In this document: one piece after another, positions 7,985 through 16,369 of the stretch | Numbering within the stretch: position 1 is the first letter of the stretch | Layout of the letters: each line of letters opens with the position of its first letter | Origin: Pseudonocardiales bacterium | GTDB lineage: Bacteria > Actinomycetota > Actinomycetes > Mycobacteriales > Pseudonocardiaceae | Length of the DNA: 64,000 nucleotides | Direction: 5' to 3' | Assembly: GCA_019244165.1 (NCBI GenBank) | Contig: JAFATA010000075.1 | Coordinates: 1 to 64,000 of the forward strand | Program-made: the position numbers and the translations under genes | Notes under the pieces: model-generated | What the model was told of the DNA's origin: nothing | What the model saw: the letters and a program-made list of their open reading frames with translations, nothing else | Databases searched by the model: none

Positions 7985-8716
7985 TCAGCCGGCACCTGTG
8001 GCAATCGTGAGAGCCTCCTGCGCTCCCTCGATCAGCGCGGTGCAGCAGTGCACGATCCACCCACCGACTGCCTCCGCGCCGCCGCTGGCGAAGCCGGCCG
8101 CAGCGGCCCGGTACTCGCGCTCGCGACGCAGATGGGCGACCTCCGGCACGAGGAGTCCCTGGGGATCCAGCCCGCTGGACACGACGGTGAGCCGAGCTGC
8201 GGCCCTGGCGACGACACCGTTGCCCTGCGCGAAGGGGGCCAGCGCCAGCAGTTCGCCGTGCACCACCGAGACGAGCACCGGCGCCACTACCCGGCCGCGC
8301 TCGGTGACAAGCTGAGCCAGCCCGTCGAGCCGGATGGTGATGTCGCGCGAGGGGTCCGGCCGGCCCAGCGCTGGCTGGGGCGAGAGATCCGCGGCGGCGA
8401 GCACGTGCAACCTGGCCAGGACCTGCAGCGGAGCCCGCTGCCAGGTGCCGAACAGCCCGTTCAGGGCCTGCGCCACCCGCAGCGCGCCAGCCAGCACCGG
8501 GTCGCGCACCGACCCGTCGCGGGGCAACGTGGGACTACCACCGTCCAGCGCGGCCGAAGCCTGGGCCGCGCGCACCGACGCCTCGGCTGCGGTGGCCGGC
8601 CAGTGACGCCGGTGAGCGGGGTGCCGGTGCACCGCGCTCACCGCCTCGCGAACGCGGGTGACAGCTTCCCCGACTCCGGGCAGGTCCACCAGCAAAGCTA
8701 ACGGATCTGCAGCCAC
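7985..8716 (-). CDS. Rv3662c-like conserved protein (Fic/DOC-like helical fold suspected)
   Basis: This 243-residue soluble protein has no signal or membrane segment. It sits in the order ssd / phosphatase / this gene, as Rv3660c-Rv3661-Rv3662c do. Its core is rich in short helices with conserved-looking stretches such as ALNGLFGTWQRAPLQVLARL and ALAPFAQGNGVVARAAARL. The latter resembles a degenerate Fic motif (HPFxxGNGRxxR) in which the His is replaced by Ala. That resemblance is my inference; if correct, AMP-transferase activity is probably lost. Function unknown. Confidence 0.7.
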   Translation of the reverse strand: MAADPLALLVDLPGVGEAVTRVREAVSAVHRHPAHRRHWPATAAEASVRAAQASAALDGGSPTLPRDGSVRDPVLAGALRVAQALNGLFGTWQRAPLQVLARLHVLAAADLSPQPALGRPDPSRDITIRLDGLAQLVTERGRVVAPVLVSVVHGELLALAPFAQGNGVVARAAARLTVVSSGLDPQGLLVPEVAHLRREREYRAAAAGFASGGAEAVGGWIVHCCTALIEGAQEALTIATGAG

Positions 8717-8765
8717 CCTAGTGACACTATCCCTGGGACGCTTCCGGGGAGACTATCCTTGGCCC

Positions 8766-9527
8766 CTACAGTGCCCGGCAGGCGCCGCCGTCCACGGCGA
8801 CCACCGTGCCGGTGACGTAAGCGGCGGCCGGACTGAGCAAGAACGCTGCCACCCTGCCTAGCTCCAGTGGATCTCCGATACGGCGGAGCGGGACTGCGGC
8901 GAATCTGTCGCCCTGCCGCACCGGGGTGTCGGTGTTCCCGGAACGTGCGGTGGCGAATGAGCCGGGGAGCACACCGGTGACGCGCACCGAGTTCGGCGGG
9001 GGTCCGAGTTCGTCCGCGAGATCCTTGACCAGCATGGCCAGGCCGGGTCTGAGCCCGTTACTCATCGTCAGGCCCGGAAGAGGGCTTCGGACCGAGATTG
9101 ACAACACAAAGCAGATCGCCGCGCCCTCGACGTCATTGCGCCGGGCATGCAGACTGACCTCGCGGGCCAACCGCACCGGGGCGAGGAAGGCTGAGTCAAA
9201 CGCCTGGCGCCAGGCCTCATCCGTCGTCGTTATCGGCGTGCTGCGGGGCGGACCTCCGGTGTTGACCAGAGCGCCATCCAGCCGCCCGAAGCACGCTACC
9301 GCGGTCTCGATGACGTTGGCGGTGACGGCGGGGTGAGCCAGGTCACCGGCGTAGCCAGCGGCAGACTCCACGCCGAGCTCGGTAACCGCAGCGTCCACGC
9401 GCTGCTCACGACGGCCGACGATGACAACCCGCGCACCCTCGGCCACCAGCACGCGAGCGGTGGCGAAACCCAGTCCCGCGCTTCCGCCACCAACAACGAA
9501 CACGCGACCAGCAAGCCCAAGATCCAT
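8766..9527 (-). CDS. Atypical short-chain dehydrogenase/reductase lacking catalytic Tyr/Lys
   Basis: About 253 residues with a Rossmann fold. The cofactor motif is VVGGGSAGLG near the N-terminus, followed by VNTGGPP in place of NNAG and the C-terminal AAYVTGTVVAVDGG typical of SDRs. I chose the ATG at 9527 (MDLGLAGR) because the upstream 34 residues are not SDR-like. At the active site, where YxxSK is expected, the sequence reads SNGLRPGLAMLVK, so the catalytic Tyr and Lys are missing. Such variants are found in some actinobacterial SDR subfamilies. Cofactor binding is plausible; classical hydride-transfer chemistry is doubtful. Confidence 0.75.
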   Translation of the reverse strand: MDLGLAGRVFVVGGGSAGLGFATARVLVAEGARVVIVGRREQRVDAAVTELGVESAAGYAGDLAHPAVTANVIETAVACFGRLDGALVNTGGPPRSTPITTTDEAWRQAFDSAFLAPVRLAREVSLHARRNDVEGAAICFVLSISVRSPLPGLTMSNGLRPGLAMLVKDLADELGPPPNSVRVTGVLPGSFATARSGNTDTPVRQGDRFAAVPLRRIGDPLELGRVAAFLLSPAAAYVTGTVVAVDGGACRAL

Positions 9528-9925
9528 GAACTGATCGTTACACAGAGATGGCCTTGTTGCCGCAGGCTGGTGGGCGGCTGCCGCGGGACAGCGGATAGGA
9601 TGGACCGCAACCCGCTTGCAAAAACTCAATTTATCATTATCTCAACCCATGATTATCTCAACCCTGTTCCAGAGTCATCGACAGATCGGGATGAAACGCA
9701 CATGGACATCGGATATACTCTGATGACCGAGCAATCTGGGCCGATCGATGTCGCCAATCCTGCCAGCTTTTCTCCCCGCTCGCAGACCATATGACTGCCG
9801 TTCAGCCGGAGGGGAGCTGGGTACCATGTGGGACGCCGCACGGACGCTGACCGCGAGGCCGCAGTTGCCCGCCCGAGATCAGTTGTTGCCCGGGTTGCGC
9901 GCTGAGTTCAGTGCCCAGAACCGGA
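9528..9925. other. Divergent intergenic region
   Basis: This ~400-base region between the SDR and the thioredoxin gene has no convincing gene. It is locally AT-richer near 9630-9720, with a 13-bp direct repeat (attatctcaaccc at 9637-9649 and 9652-9664), and probably contains the two divergent promoters. No clear -35/-10 pair could be fixed. Confidence 0.4.
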
Positions 9926-9990
9926 GCCGTGAACTCGACGAGACCGACGTGTCGGGGGCCGCACAACGTCGGTGAGGTCGAGTTCACGGC
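9926..9990 (+). promoter_or_regulatory. Long 5'-leader hairpin upstream of thioredoxin gene
   Basis: Arms 9926-9939 and 9977-9990 pair perfectly over 14 bp. After a 3-nt internal loop a further 8 bp pair perfectly (9943-9950 with 9966-9973), leaving a 15-nt GC-rich loop. It ends 20 bases before the start codon at 10010, just ahead of an AAGGAGGG ribosome site. It may be a terminator, an attenuator or a protein-binding operator; the sequence does not decide. Confidence 0.6.
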
Positions 9991-10009
9991 AGCACCGCAA
10001 GGAGGGAAC

Positions 10010-10627
10010 ATGGGGCGCACGGCTTGGTGCTGGGTTATCGTCGCCCTCACCGCGCTGCTGGTTCTCGCCGCCTGCGCCACGGGCACCGGTGCCGTGGCCC
10101 GGGGTGGGGACTTCCAGTTCGTCTCACCGGGCGGGCAGACGAAGATTTTCTACAATCCGCCGCAGTCCCGCGGCACGATCCCCGAACTGGCCGGTGAGGA
10201 CCTGCTGGAGCCGGGCAGGCAGATCAGACTGTCGAGCTATGCCGGCAAGGTGGTGGTGCTCAACATCTGGGGCTCGTGGTGCGGGCCCTGCCGGGCGGAG
10301 ATGCCCGGTCTGCAACGCGTCTACGACCAGACCAAGGGCTCTGGAACTCAGTTCGTGGGCATTGATGTGCGGGACGAGGTCCGCAGCGCACCCCAGGACT
10401 TGGTGCGCGATCTCGGGATCACCTACCCGTCGATTTATGACCCGCCGGGCCGGTCGCTGCTGGCGCTGGCCGGCTATCCGCGCAGCGTGGTGCCCTCCAC
10501 CATCGTGCTCGACCGCCAGCACCGGGTGGCCGCCGTGTTCCTCACCGCGCTGCGCGACACCGACCTGCTGCCGGTTGTGCACCGCATCGCCACCGAAGCG
10601 ACCACGCCGGCAGGCGTGCCCTCGTGA
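10010..10627 (+). CDS. TlpA/ResA-like thiol-disulfide lipoprotein
   Basis: This 205-residue exported protein starts at the ATG at 10010, eight bases after AAGGAGGG; a longer frame upstream has no support. The signal peptide ends in a lipobox (VLAAC, Cys at residue 22). The thioredoxin fold shows VVVLNIWGSWCGPCRAEMPG with the CxxC redox pair, and a later cis-Pro region VVPSTIVLD. ResA/TlpA proteins reduce cytochrome c apoprotein or metal-site disulfides outside the membrane. Next to it are a metal-binding HMA protein and a TauE-cupredoxin protein on the other strand, suggesting copper or haem-protein maturation, which is inference. Confidence 0.85.
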   Translation: MGRTAWCWVIVALTALLVLAACATGTGAVARGGDFQFVSPGGQTKIFYNPPQSRGTIPELAGEDLLEPGRQIRLSSYAGKVVVLNIWGSWCGPCRAEMPGLQRVYDQTKGSGTQFVGIDVRDEVRSAPQDLVRDLGITYPSIYDPPGRSLLALAGYPRSVVPSTIVLDRQHRVAAVFLTALRDTDLLPVVHRIATEATTPAGVPS

Positions 10628-10639
10628 GCCTGAGCGTAA

Positions 10640-10861
10640 TCACAGGAACTCTTCAGCGCGGTAGCCCAGAGTGGCGATCGCGGCGATGACGTCCTCAGGG
10701 CTGGTCTGGGTCGCCGCAAGCTCAACGGTGCTGTGGCTGGGCTTGACCGTGGTCTGCGTGCTTCGCACCCCCGGGAGGTCGCTCAGGGTGTCGTCGATGA
10801 GCAACGCGCAGCTGCCGCAGTGCATGCCCTCCACCCGGAAGGTGTGCGTCGTGATCGACAC
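10640..10861 (-). CDS. Heavy-metal-associated (HMA) domain protein, CopZ-like
   Basis: This 73-residue single-domain protein has the metal-binding loop GMHCGSCA near residues 12-19, which fits CopZ-type copper chaperones or free MerP-like domains. It has no signal peptide and is presumably cytoplasmic. It lies 15 bases downstream of the TauE-cupredoxin gene in the same direction, likely one transcript. Copper is the most likely ligand given the cupredoxin partner. Confidence 0.85.
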   Translation of the reverse strand: MSITTHTFRVEGMHCGSCALLIDDTLSDLPGVRSTQTTVKPSHSTVELAATQTSPEDVIAAIATLGYRAEEFL

Positions 10862-10876
10862 CGTGGTGCTCCTCCC

Positions 10877-11992
10877 CTAGACAACCGTGATCATGCCGGT
10901 GTACATGCCCATCCCGCAGGCGTAGTCAAGCTGGCCGGGTCGCAGCGTGCCGAGCTCGATGCGGGACTCCCCCTGGGCCGGCAGGATCTCCTGCACATTA
11001 CGGGAGGGGATGAGGAACGACCGGAGGCAACCCTGCGCGTTCTCCGAACGCACCACCAGCGTCGTCGGGACACCAGCGCGGACCTGCACCGTACTGGGGT
11101 GGTAGGCGGTGCTCGCGGTGATCACCACCAGCTGGTGCCCGTGCACGGTGGACACCGTCGAGGTCTCCGATGCCGGGTGCCCCAAGCCGACCGCGTGAGC
11201 GATCCGGCTCGCCGCCAGCGGGGAGCCGGCCAGTTCGAGACCGGCGTTGAGGGTGCCAAACCCGAGCGCGAGCACCACCAAACCGGTGAGCACGGCCAGC
11301 CGTCCGCGCCATACGGTGACGGCCTTGCGGGCGGCGTAACCGAGCACCGTGAACAGCGGGCTGGTGCCCAGCACGAAGGCCGCCATGGTGGCCACACCGG
11401 CCAGCGCGGATCCAGAAGTCAACGCCAGAGCCTCCACCGACAGCGTCACCCCACACGGGATGAGTACCGTGGCCAGCCCGAGCAGCGCCGGCGCCAGCGC
11501 CGCGGTCGAGCGGGCCCGGCCACGAACCAGCTTCGCCCAGGACACCGGAGGCTCAAGGACAATTCCGCGAAAACCCGGCACCCGGAGCTGGGCGAGACCC
11601 AACGTGATGATCAACAGTCCGGCACCGATCTGCAGCGTGGTTCGGGCCCCGATCGAGAGCTGCACCACGCCTCCCAAGGCTCCCAGCAGCGCGCCGAGCA
11701 GGCAGTGCGACACGACCTTGCCGGCCAGGAACCCACCCACCGGGATGAGGTCGTCACCGAACTGACCACGCCACGTGGGCCGGACACTCGTCGGGGCTGC
11801 GTGTTGCCGAATGATCAATCCGGTGAGCAGACCCCCCTGCACAGCAGAGCAGGACACCCCCCCGGCGAGCAGGCCGGTGACCAACACCGCAGCGAGGTGC
11901 TGGGATACGGCGATGACCCCCACGTCGATCAGGTTACGCCAAGTAACCAGCTCTTCACCACCCCTCGGGGTCAAGTCGCTGCGCAGCGTCAT
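10877..11992 (-). CDS. TauE/SafE-DsbD-like membrane protein fused to a cupredoxin domain
   Basis: About 371 residues. I chose the ATG at 11992 (MTLRSDLTPRGG); the preceding frame has no protein character. Six or so membrane helices carry the GLLAGGVSCSAVQGGLL and VLIPCGVTLSVEAL motifs typical of TauE/SafE (UreH-like) or DsbD-type transporters, with cysteines placed in the helices. After residue ~270 the protein becomes an extracytoplasmic cupredoxin fold: a GCLRSF motif and then YACGMGMYTG supply Cys/Met-type copper ligands. The same fused layout is known from copper-handling proteins. The adjacent HMA protein and thioredoxin support a metal-export or copper-relay role (inference). Confidence 0.8.
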   Translation of the reverse strand: MTLRSDLTPRGGEELVTWRNLIDVGVIAVSQHLAAVLVTGLLAGGVSCSAVQGGLLTGLIIRQHAAPTSVRPTWRGQFGDDLIPVGGFLAGKVVSHCLLGALLGALGGVVQLSIGARTTLQIGAGLLIITLGLAQLRVPGFRGIVLEPPVSWAKLVRGRARSTAALAPALLGLATVLIPCGVTLSVEALALTSGSALAGVATMAAFVLGTSPLFTVLGYAARKAVTVWRGRLAVLTGLVVLALGFGTLNAGLELAGSPLAASRIAHAVGLGHPASETSTVSTVHGHQLVVITASTAYHPSTVQVRAGVPTTLVVRSENAQGCLRSFLIPSRNVQEILPAQGESRIELGTLRPGQLDYACGMGMYTGMITVV

Positions 11993-12277
11993 CCCCGCGC
12001 TGGCGGACCGTGAGTGACCAGACAGCCGCCCGAATGAGTGGTCATGCTGGCGTTTTGTGTTGGTGAGCGCGACTCTTGCTCTGAACAAGCGAACCCAAGA
12101 GCTTGATCACACGAGGGTGGATAACGTAGCCAGCCTCGCTTGTCGGTGCGCACAAGAGCCATGGCGAGCGGGACACGGGTGACAAACCTGGCGGGTAGCT
12201 CGCGTGACACACCACCGTGACCCGCTTGCCGAGACCCGTGCAGCGGTGCCAACGGCGCAGCGCCTCCTCCGGCGGGT

Positions 12278-12319
12278 GACCCACAGGCTGTTGGGACCCA
12301 CAGGCTGTTGGACCCACAG
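12278..12319. repeat. Short tandem repeat, 2.5 copies of a 16-17 bp unit
   Basis: Copies at 12278-12294 and 12295-12310 share gacccacaggctgttg, and a third partial copy (gacccacag) follows at 12311-12319. It lies in the otherwise gene-free stretch 11993-12471, upstream of a small plus-strand gene. It could be slippage debris or a regulatory repeat. I see nothing else to annotate in that stretch. Confidence 0.6.
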
Positions 12320-12471
12320 TCCAGGGTGACCTGTCGGCGGCGAGCACCAGCCGCAGACTGGCGAAGGACCGGTGTCTCATGACCAGCGAAGGACGACCAG
12401 CCCGCCCTCGTCGCAAGGCCATACCCGCAACCTGCGCGTTGCACCGGGGGCCGATAGGTTTCGCCAACTTG

Positions 12472-12594
12472 ATGGTGAGCAAGAGTGATGGGACGGTGGT
12501 GTTCGACCCGCACGTCACCGGCTCCTGCCTGATCACGTTGGATGAGGCCGGGGCCAGTGTGCTGCGGGACACGCTGACGGAATGGCTGGGGTGA
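12472..12594 (+). CDS. Small conserved actinobacterial protein
   Basis: This 40-residue frame (MVSKSDGTVVFDPHVTG onward) ends in SCLITLDEAGASVLRDTLTEW, a pattern I have seen in many short hypothetical proteins of Pseudonocardiaceae. The start could be further upstream (12379). No domain is recognisable beyond a short helix at the C-terminus. It is convergent with the glycerate kinase gene, 11 bases away. Confidence 0.5.
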   Translation: MVSKSDGTVVFDPHVTGSCLITLDEAGASVLRDTLTEWLG

Positions 12595-12605
12595 ACACCA
12601 AGGAC

Positions 12606-13871
12606 TCAGGTGATGAGGACGGCGCGGAAATCGTTGACGTTGGTCAGGGTGGGACCGGTCACGACCTGATCACCCAGCGCGGCGAAGAAACCATGTCCGT
12701 CGTTGTTGGCCAACGCGGCTGCGGCGCTCACCCCGAGCCGCTCGGCGCGCTCCAGGGTGTCGGGCCCGACCAGCGCCCCGGCCACCTCCTCTATCCCGTC
12801 GACACCGTCGGTGTCGCAGGCGATGGCGTGCACCTGCGGTACCCCGCGCAGGGCCAGCGCCAGGGCCAGCAGGAGTTCGACATTGCGCCCGCCGCGCCCG
12901 GTGCCGCGCACGGTCACGGTGGTCTCGCCGCCGGAGAGCAGCACGCAGGGTGCGGGCGCGGGCTGGCGGTGGCGGCGCACCTGGCGGGCGATCCCGGCCA
13001 GCATGATCCCGACCTCCCGAGCCTCGCCTTCCAGCGAGTCGCTGAGGATCACCGGGGTCACCCCGGCCCGCCGGGCCAGTGCCGCGGCGGCCTGCAGGGA
13101 CTGCTGCGAGGCGGCGATCACATGGTTGGTGACGCGGACCATCCGCGGGTCGTCGGCTCCTGGACAACCCGGAGCACGCTCCAGGTGCGCTCGTACCGCC
13201 GGGGGCACTGGCACGCCGTGGGCCGCCAGCACCGCCAGCGCCTGCGCCGGGGTTGAGGCCTGCGGCACCGTGGGCCCAGAGGCGATGTCGGCGGGGTCGT
13301 CACCGGGCACGTCGGAGATCAGCAAGCCCACCGTGGCAGCGGGGAACGCCGCCGCCGCCAGCCGCCCGCCTTTGATCGCCGACAGGTGCTTGCGCACCAG
13401 GTTCATCGTCCCGATCGACGCTCCCGACCGCAGCAGCGCCGTGGTGATCGCCTGTTTGTCGGCCAGGGTGATCCCCGGCGCGGGCAGCGTCAGCAGGGCC
13501 GAGCCGCCCCCGGAGAACAGCGCCAGCACCAGGTCGTCCACCCCCAGCCCGGAGACCAGCTCCAGGATCCGGCGGGCAGTGTGCTCGCCCGCGGCGTCGG
13601 GTACCGGATGCGCCGCCGGCACGATCTCGACATGTGAGCACGGCGCCTCATGCCCGTAGCGGGTGACTACCAGCCCGCTCAGCGGACCGTCCCAGGCTTG
13701 CTCAACCGCCTGCGCCATCCGCGCCGAGGCCTTGCCGGCACCAACCACCACGACCCGACCGGGTGGCGGTGGCGGTCGCGGAAGAAACTCCGCGACCCGC
13801 TGCAGCGGATCCGCAGCCGCCACCGCCGCGTCGAACATCGCCCGCAGCAAGGCAGGGGGATCAGTGATCAC
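12606..13871 (-). CDS. gck: Glycerate 2-kinase (MOFRL family)
   Basis: About 421 residues. The GTG start at 13871 (VITDPPALLRAMFDAAVAAA) lies five bases past the Uma2 gene; the longer frame overlaps that gene. The N-terminal domain shows VVVVGAGKASARMA and the signature LFSGGGSALL, and the C-terminal MOFRL domain shows GGETTVTVRGTGRGGRN and ACDTDGVDG. The enzyme phosphorylates D-glycerate to 2-phosphoglycerate, the serine-cycle step after hydroxypyruvate reductase. That reductase lies 9 kb away in the serine-cycle operon, so the two loci are functionally linked. It could also serve glycerate degradation. Confidence 0.88.
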   Translation of the reverse strand: MITDPPALLRAMFDAAVAAADPLQRVAEFLPRPPPPPGRVVVVGAGKASARMAQAVEQAWDGPLSGLVVTRYGHEAPCSHVEIVPAAHPVPDAAGEHTARRILELVSGLGVDDLVLALFSGGGSALLTLPAPGITLADKQAITTALLRSGASIGTMNLVRKHLSAIKGGRLAAAAFPAATVGLLISDVPGDDPADIASGPTVPQASTPAQALAVLAAHGVPVPPAVRAHLERAPGCPGADDPRMVRVTNHVIAASQQSLQAAAALARRAGVTPVILSDSLEGEAREVGIMLAGIARQVRRHRQPAPAPCVLLSGGETTVTVRGTGRGGRNVELLLALALALRGVPQVHAIACDTDGVDGIEEVAGALVGPDTLERAERLGVSAAAALANNDGHGFFAALGDQVVTGPTLTNVNDFRAVLIT

Positions 13872-13876
13872 CGTGC

Positions 13877-14443
13877 TCAGCGGGGGGTGGCCGCCAGCGT
13901 GGCGAGATCGAGCGTGACGGCGATCGGCTCGGTCAACACCAGCGGCTGTCCCACTTCGGCGCACGCCACCTGCACGTAACGCTGCCGGCTCAACTGGTAG
14001 ACCAACCCGCGGGGGCACTCCTCGCCCAACTCGATCCGCAGGTAATGGGGCACCCCAGCCTGGGCGTAGAGCTGCGGCTTCACCGCACGGTCCACCGTCG
14101 CATTCCCCAGACTGGTGATCTCCACGACCAGCGCCACGTCCGTGGCGTCGCACACTGTTCGGTCGAGCCCGGGGGTGGTGAGCACCGCGAGGTCCGGGAT
14201 CAGGATCTTTCCGGGACCCACCCGGACGTTGATCGCCTCCAGCACTTCCAACCCCGGCGGGACCACGGCATCGAGACCAGCCCACAGCCGCAAGGACAAC
14301 CGCTGGTGAGAAACCCGCGTGCTCGGACTCACCAGCAGAGCCCCATCCAGCAGCTCGAGGCGCCGATCCACCGGCAGAGCGAGGAACTCCTCCTCCGTCC
14401 AGGGACCGACGTGGGAGAACACCTCCGGAACCGGCGCGGCCAT
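13877..14443 (-). CDS. Uma2-family (DUF820) putative restriction endonuclease
   Basis: A 188-residue PD-(D/E)xK-like protein. The N-terminus WTEEEFLALPVDRRLELLDG fits Uma2 (T-x-E-x-F-x-x-L and the RxELIDG motif). The core has ILIPDLAVL and ALVVEITSLGNATVDRAVK, where the Asp and the Glu of VVEI are the usual catalytic residues. These proteins are common and poorly understood in actinobacteria and cyanobacteria. It is co-directional with, and five bases from, the glycerate kinase, but a functional link is unlikely. Confidence 0.8.
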   Translation of the reverse strand: MAAPVPEVFSHVGPWTEEEFLALPVDRRLELLDGALLVSPSTRVSHQRLSLRLWAGLDAVVPPGLEVLEAINVRVGPGKILIPDLAVLTTPGLDRTVCDATDVALVVEITSLGNATVDRAVKPQLYAQAGVPHYLRIELGEECPRGLVYQLSRQRYVQVACAEVGQPLVLTEPIAVTLDLATLAATPR

Positions 14444-14535
14444 CCCGGCATCACCTCCGTACTACTCGACTGGGACCTCGGCTGGGACATGGTCGCATCA
14501 TTGCGGTCTACCCTGGTACTTCTGGTGCCGCCGTG

Positions 14536-15597
14536 TCAGCCCGGCAGGACGGTGGGCACTGGCCTGGTGGGGGTCGCCTCGATGAACGCGTTCCACAGCA
14601 GGTTCAGCGGATGGTCGTCGGCATAGCGCTCCCGTTCGTCTTTGCGGGCGAAGATGCCTGTGACGATCTCCAGGCGCGGTTGATAGGCGTCGGCAAGGTC
14701 GATCTTGCGAAGGTTCCTGCCGGGCAGGCGTCCTTCAAGGGCGGCGTCGGCGACTCGTTCGGTGGTCAGCAGACATCCATGGAGCAGTTCGGCGGTGAGC
14801 AGGTTCAAGCCGTAGGTGAGGGAGTCGATCTCGGCGATGACGTTGAGCATGCCACGGTAGCCGGGTCCGTACCAACTGCCGAGAAATTGCGATAACAGCC
14901 CGGCGGTCGGCGCCAGGAGCGGTAGGCCGGGCAGCTTGGCCGCGGTGACCGGGGTATTGGGCAGCTCGCGCGGGGTGAGGTTGGTGAGCAGCGCGACGCG
15001 TTCGCGGTGCCATTCGACAAAGTCGTACTCGAGTACCGGTGGTCGATCGCGCTCGGCGGCGAAGCTGCCGCACACCATGTCCACCTGCTTGGCGTCGAGT
15101 TTGTGCCACAGGTCGCGGGTGCGGACGTGCTCGATCTTGAGCTGCACGCCCCTGCGTTCGAAGTCAGCGCGCAACGTAGGCCAGATCGCGCTGAGGAACT
15201 CCACGGTGAACTCGGTGGTTCTGAAGGTGACGGTGGATCCCAAGCGTCGCCTGCTGCGGTGCAGGCTGTCGGTCCAGGACAGCAGAGTTTGGGTCGCCAG
15301 CTCCGCAGCCTCCTCGCCGGAGGGAGTGAACAAGAACTCCTTGCCCCGGCCCTGTTTGACCACCAGCACCTCGCCTACCAGGCGGGTGGCGGCCTTGTTG
15401 AGGTTATCGAGCTGCTTTTGCACGCTGGACTGCTCCCGTCCCAGCACGCGTGCGGCCCGTTGCGCCGTGCCGGTCACGTGCACCACGGCGAGCGTGCGCA
15501 ACTGGTCGAGGGTGACGTCGAGCATCTCGACCGGAGCGCCCAGCAGGGTCGCCAGCAGACCCGCCGCATCGACCTCGTGGTCTGTGTTGCCCGGCAC
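14536..15597 (-). CDS. LysR-type transcriptional regulator
   Basis: About 353 residues from the GTG at 15597, which follows a strong GAGGAGG site. The N-terminal winged helix-turn-helix is VTLDQLRTLAVVHVTGTAQR-AARVLGREQSSVQKQLDNL, and the long C-terminal part fits a LysR substrate-binding fold (VTFRTTEFTVEFLSAIWPTL onward). It is divergent from the truncated radical SAM gene 40 bases away and may once have controlled that operon. It is longer than typical LysR proteins, with a modified linker. The effector is unknown. Confidence 0.75.
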   Translation of the reverse strand: MPGNTDHEVDAAGLLATLLGAPVEMLDVTLDQLRTLAVVHVTGTAQRAARVLGREQSSVQKQLDNLNKAATRLVGEVLVVKQGRGKEFLFTPSGEEAAELATQTLLSWTDSLHRSRRRLGSTVTFRTTEFTVEFLSAIWPTLRADFERRGVQLKIEHVRTRDLWHKLDAKQVDMVCGSFAAERDRPPVLEYDFVEWHRERVALLTNLTPRELPNTPVTAAKLPGLPLLAPTAGLLSQFLGSWYGPGYRGMLNVIAEIDSLTYGLNLLTAELLHGCLLTTERVADAALEGRLPGRNLRKIDLADAYQPRLEIVTGIFARKDERERYADDHPLNLLWNAFIEATPTRPVPTVLPG

Positions 15598-15635
15598 CGC
15601 GCCTCCTCGTTCTGGCACTGACTGACCCACCCTGA

Positions 15636-16369
15636 CATGCGGAGTTGTTCGCCATCGTGCGTGCGTTCCGGGCCGCCGGGATGGATCTCGGGATCTGCAC
15701 CAACGCCACCACCCTGAACGACGAACAGACTGAAGAACTCGCGCGTCTGGGCGTGCACTGCAACGTCTCCCTGGACGGCTTTGCCGCAGACTCACACGGC
15801 AAGTTCCGTTATGCGAGTTCGCCCGGCACAGCGGGGCAGGCTACGTGCTGCTCAACCCACTGGGCAGCATGGGCCGAGGGGTCAAGTCCCAACACCGGCT
15901 GGCGAAGAGCACCCTGCACATGCAGGAAATCTTCGAGCTGACCGCACCGTTCGACGGGCCGGACCTCGACATCGTGCACATCCGCCTCCCCAACACCGTT
16001 GGCAAGCCGCTGTCCGGCTGTGAGGCCGGAACGATCATCTACGTGTTCACCCCTGGTGAGGTGACCGTGTGTCCTTACCTCGTCTTCGCTGCCCGGACCC
16101 CGATCTCTCAGCACGCCGACACCGAGTTCATCGTTGGCAACATCTTTACCGACCCGGACATCGCGCAACGCCTGGACAACTACCACTTTCACGACCGATA
16201 CCCTCTCGGCGTCAACTCCACCTGCGGCTCGTGCGCCCTGAGTCCCGGCTGTGGCAAGGGCTGCCCGGCTGCAGTTATCGCCGCCGGTGGGCGTATCGGC
16301 GACGTCGACACCGAGCAGTGCCCGGTCACCATCGACGGACACCGGCTGCTGCCACTGATCCCCGCATGA
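15636..16369 (+). pseudogene. Radical SAM/SPASM protein, 5'-truncated and frameshifted
   Basis: From 15636 the frame reads HAELFAIVRAFRAAGMDLGI then NATTLNDEQTEELARLG, the middle of a radical SAM barrel. The preceding stop at 15633 and the divergent regulator leave no room for the N-terminal CX3CX2C iron-sulfur motif. Near 15830-15845 the frame shifts by one base, and the downstream frame runs from YVLLNPLGSMGRG to a SPASM-like cluster (GSCALSPGCGKGCPAA) ending at 16369. Two lesions make the gene non-functional. Family is clear from both parts. Its stop overlaps the next gene by ATGA, so it was part of the operon. Confidence 0.8.

Noticed and set aside
10733..12013. 426-residue plus-strand frame
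   Set aside because: Antisense to the TauE-cupredoxin gene and without motifs.
12042..12572. Minus-strand frames of up to 176 residues over 12.0-12.6 kb
   Set aside because: They lie antisense to a small conserved plus-strand gene and have no recognisable motif or ribosome site.
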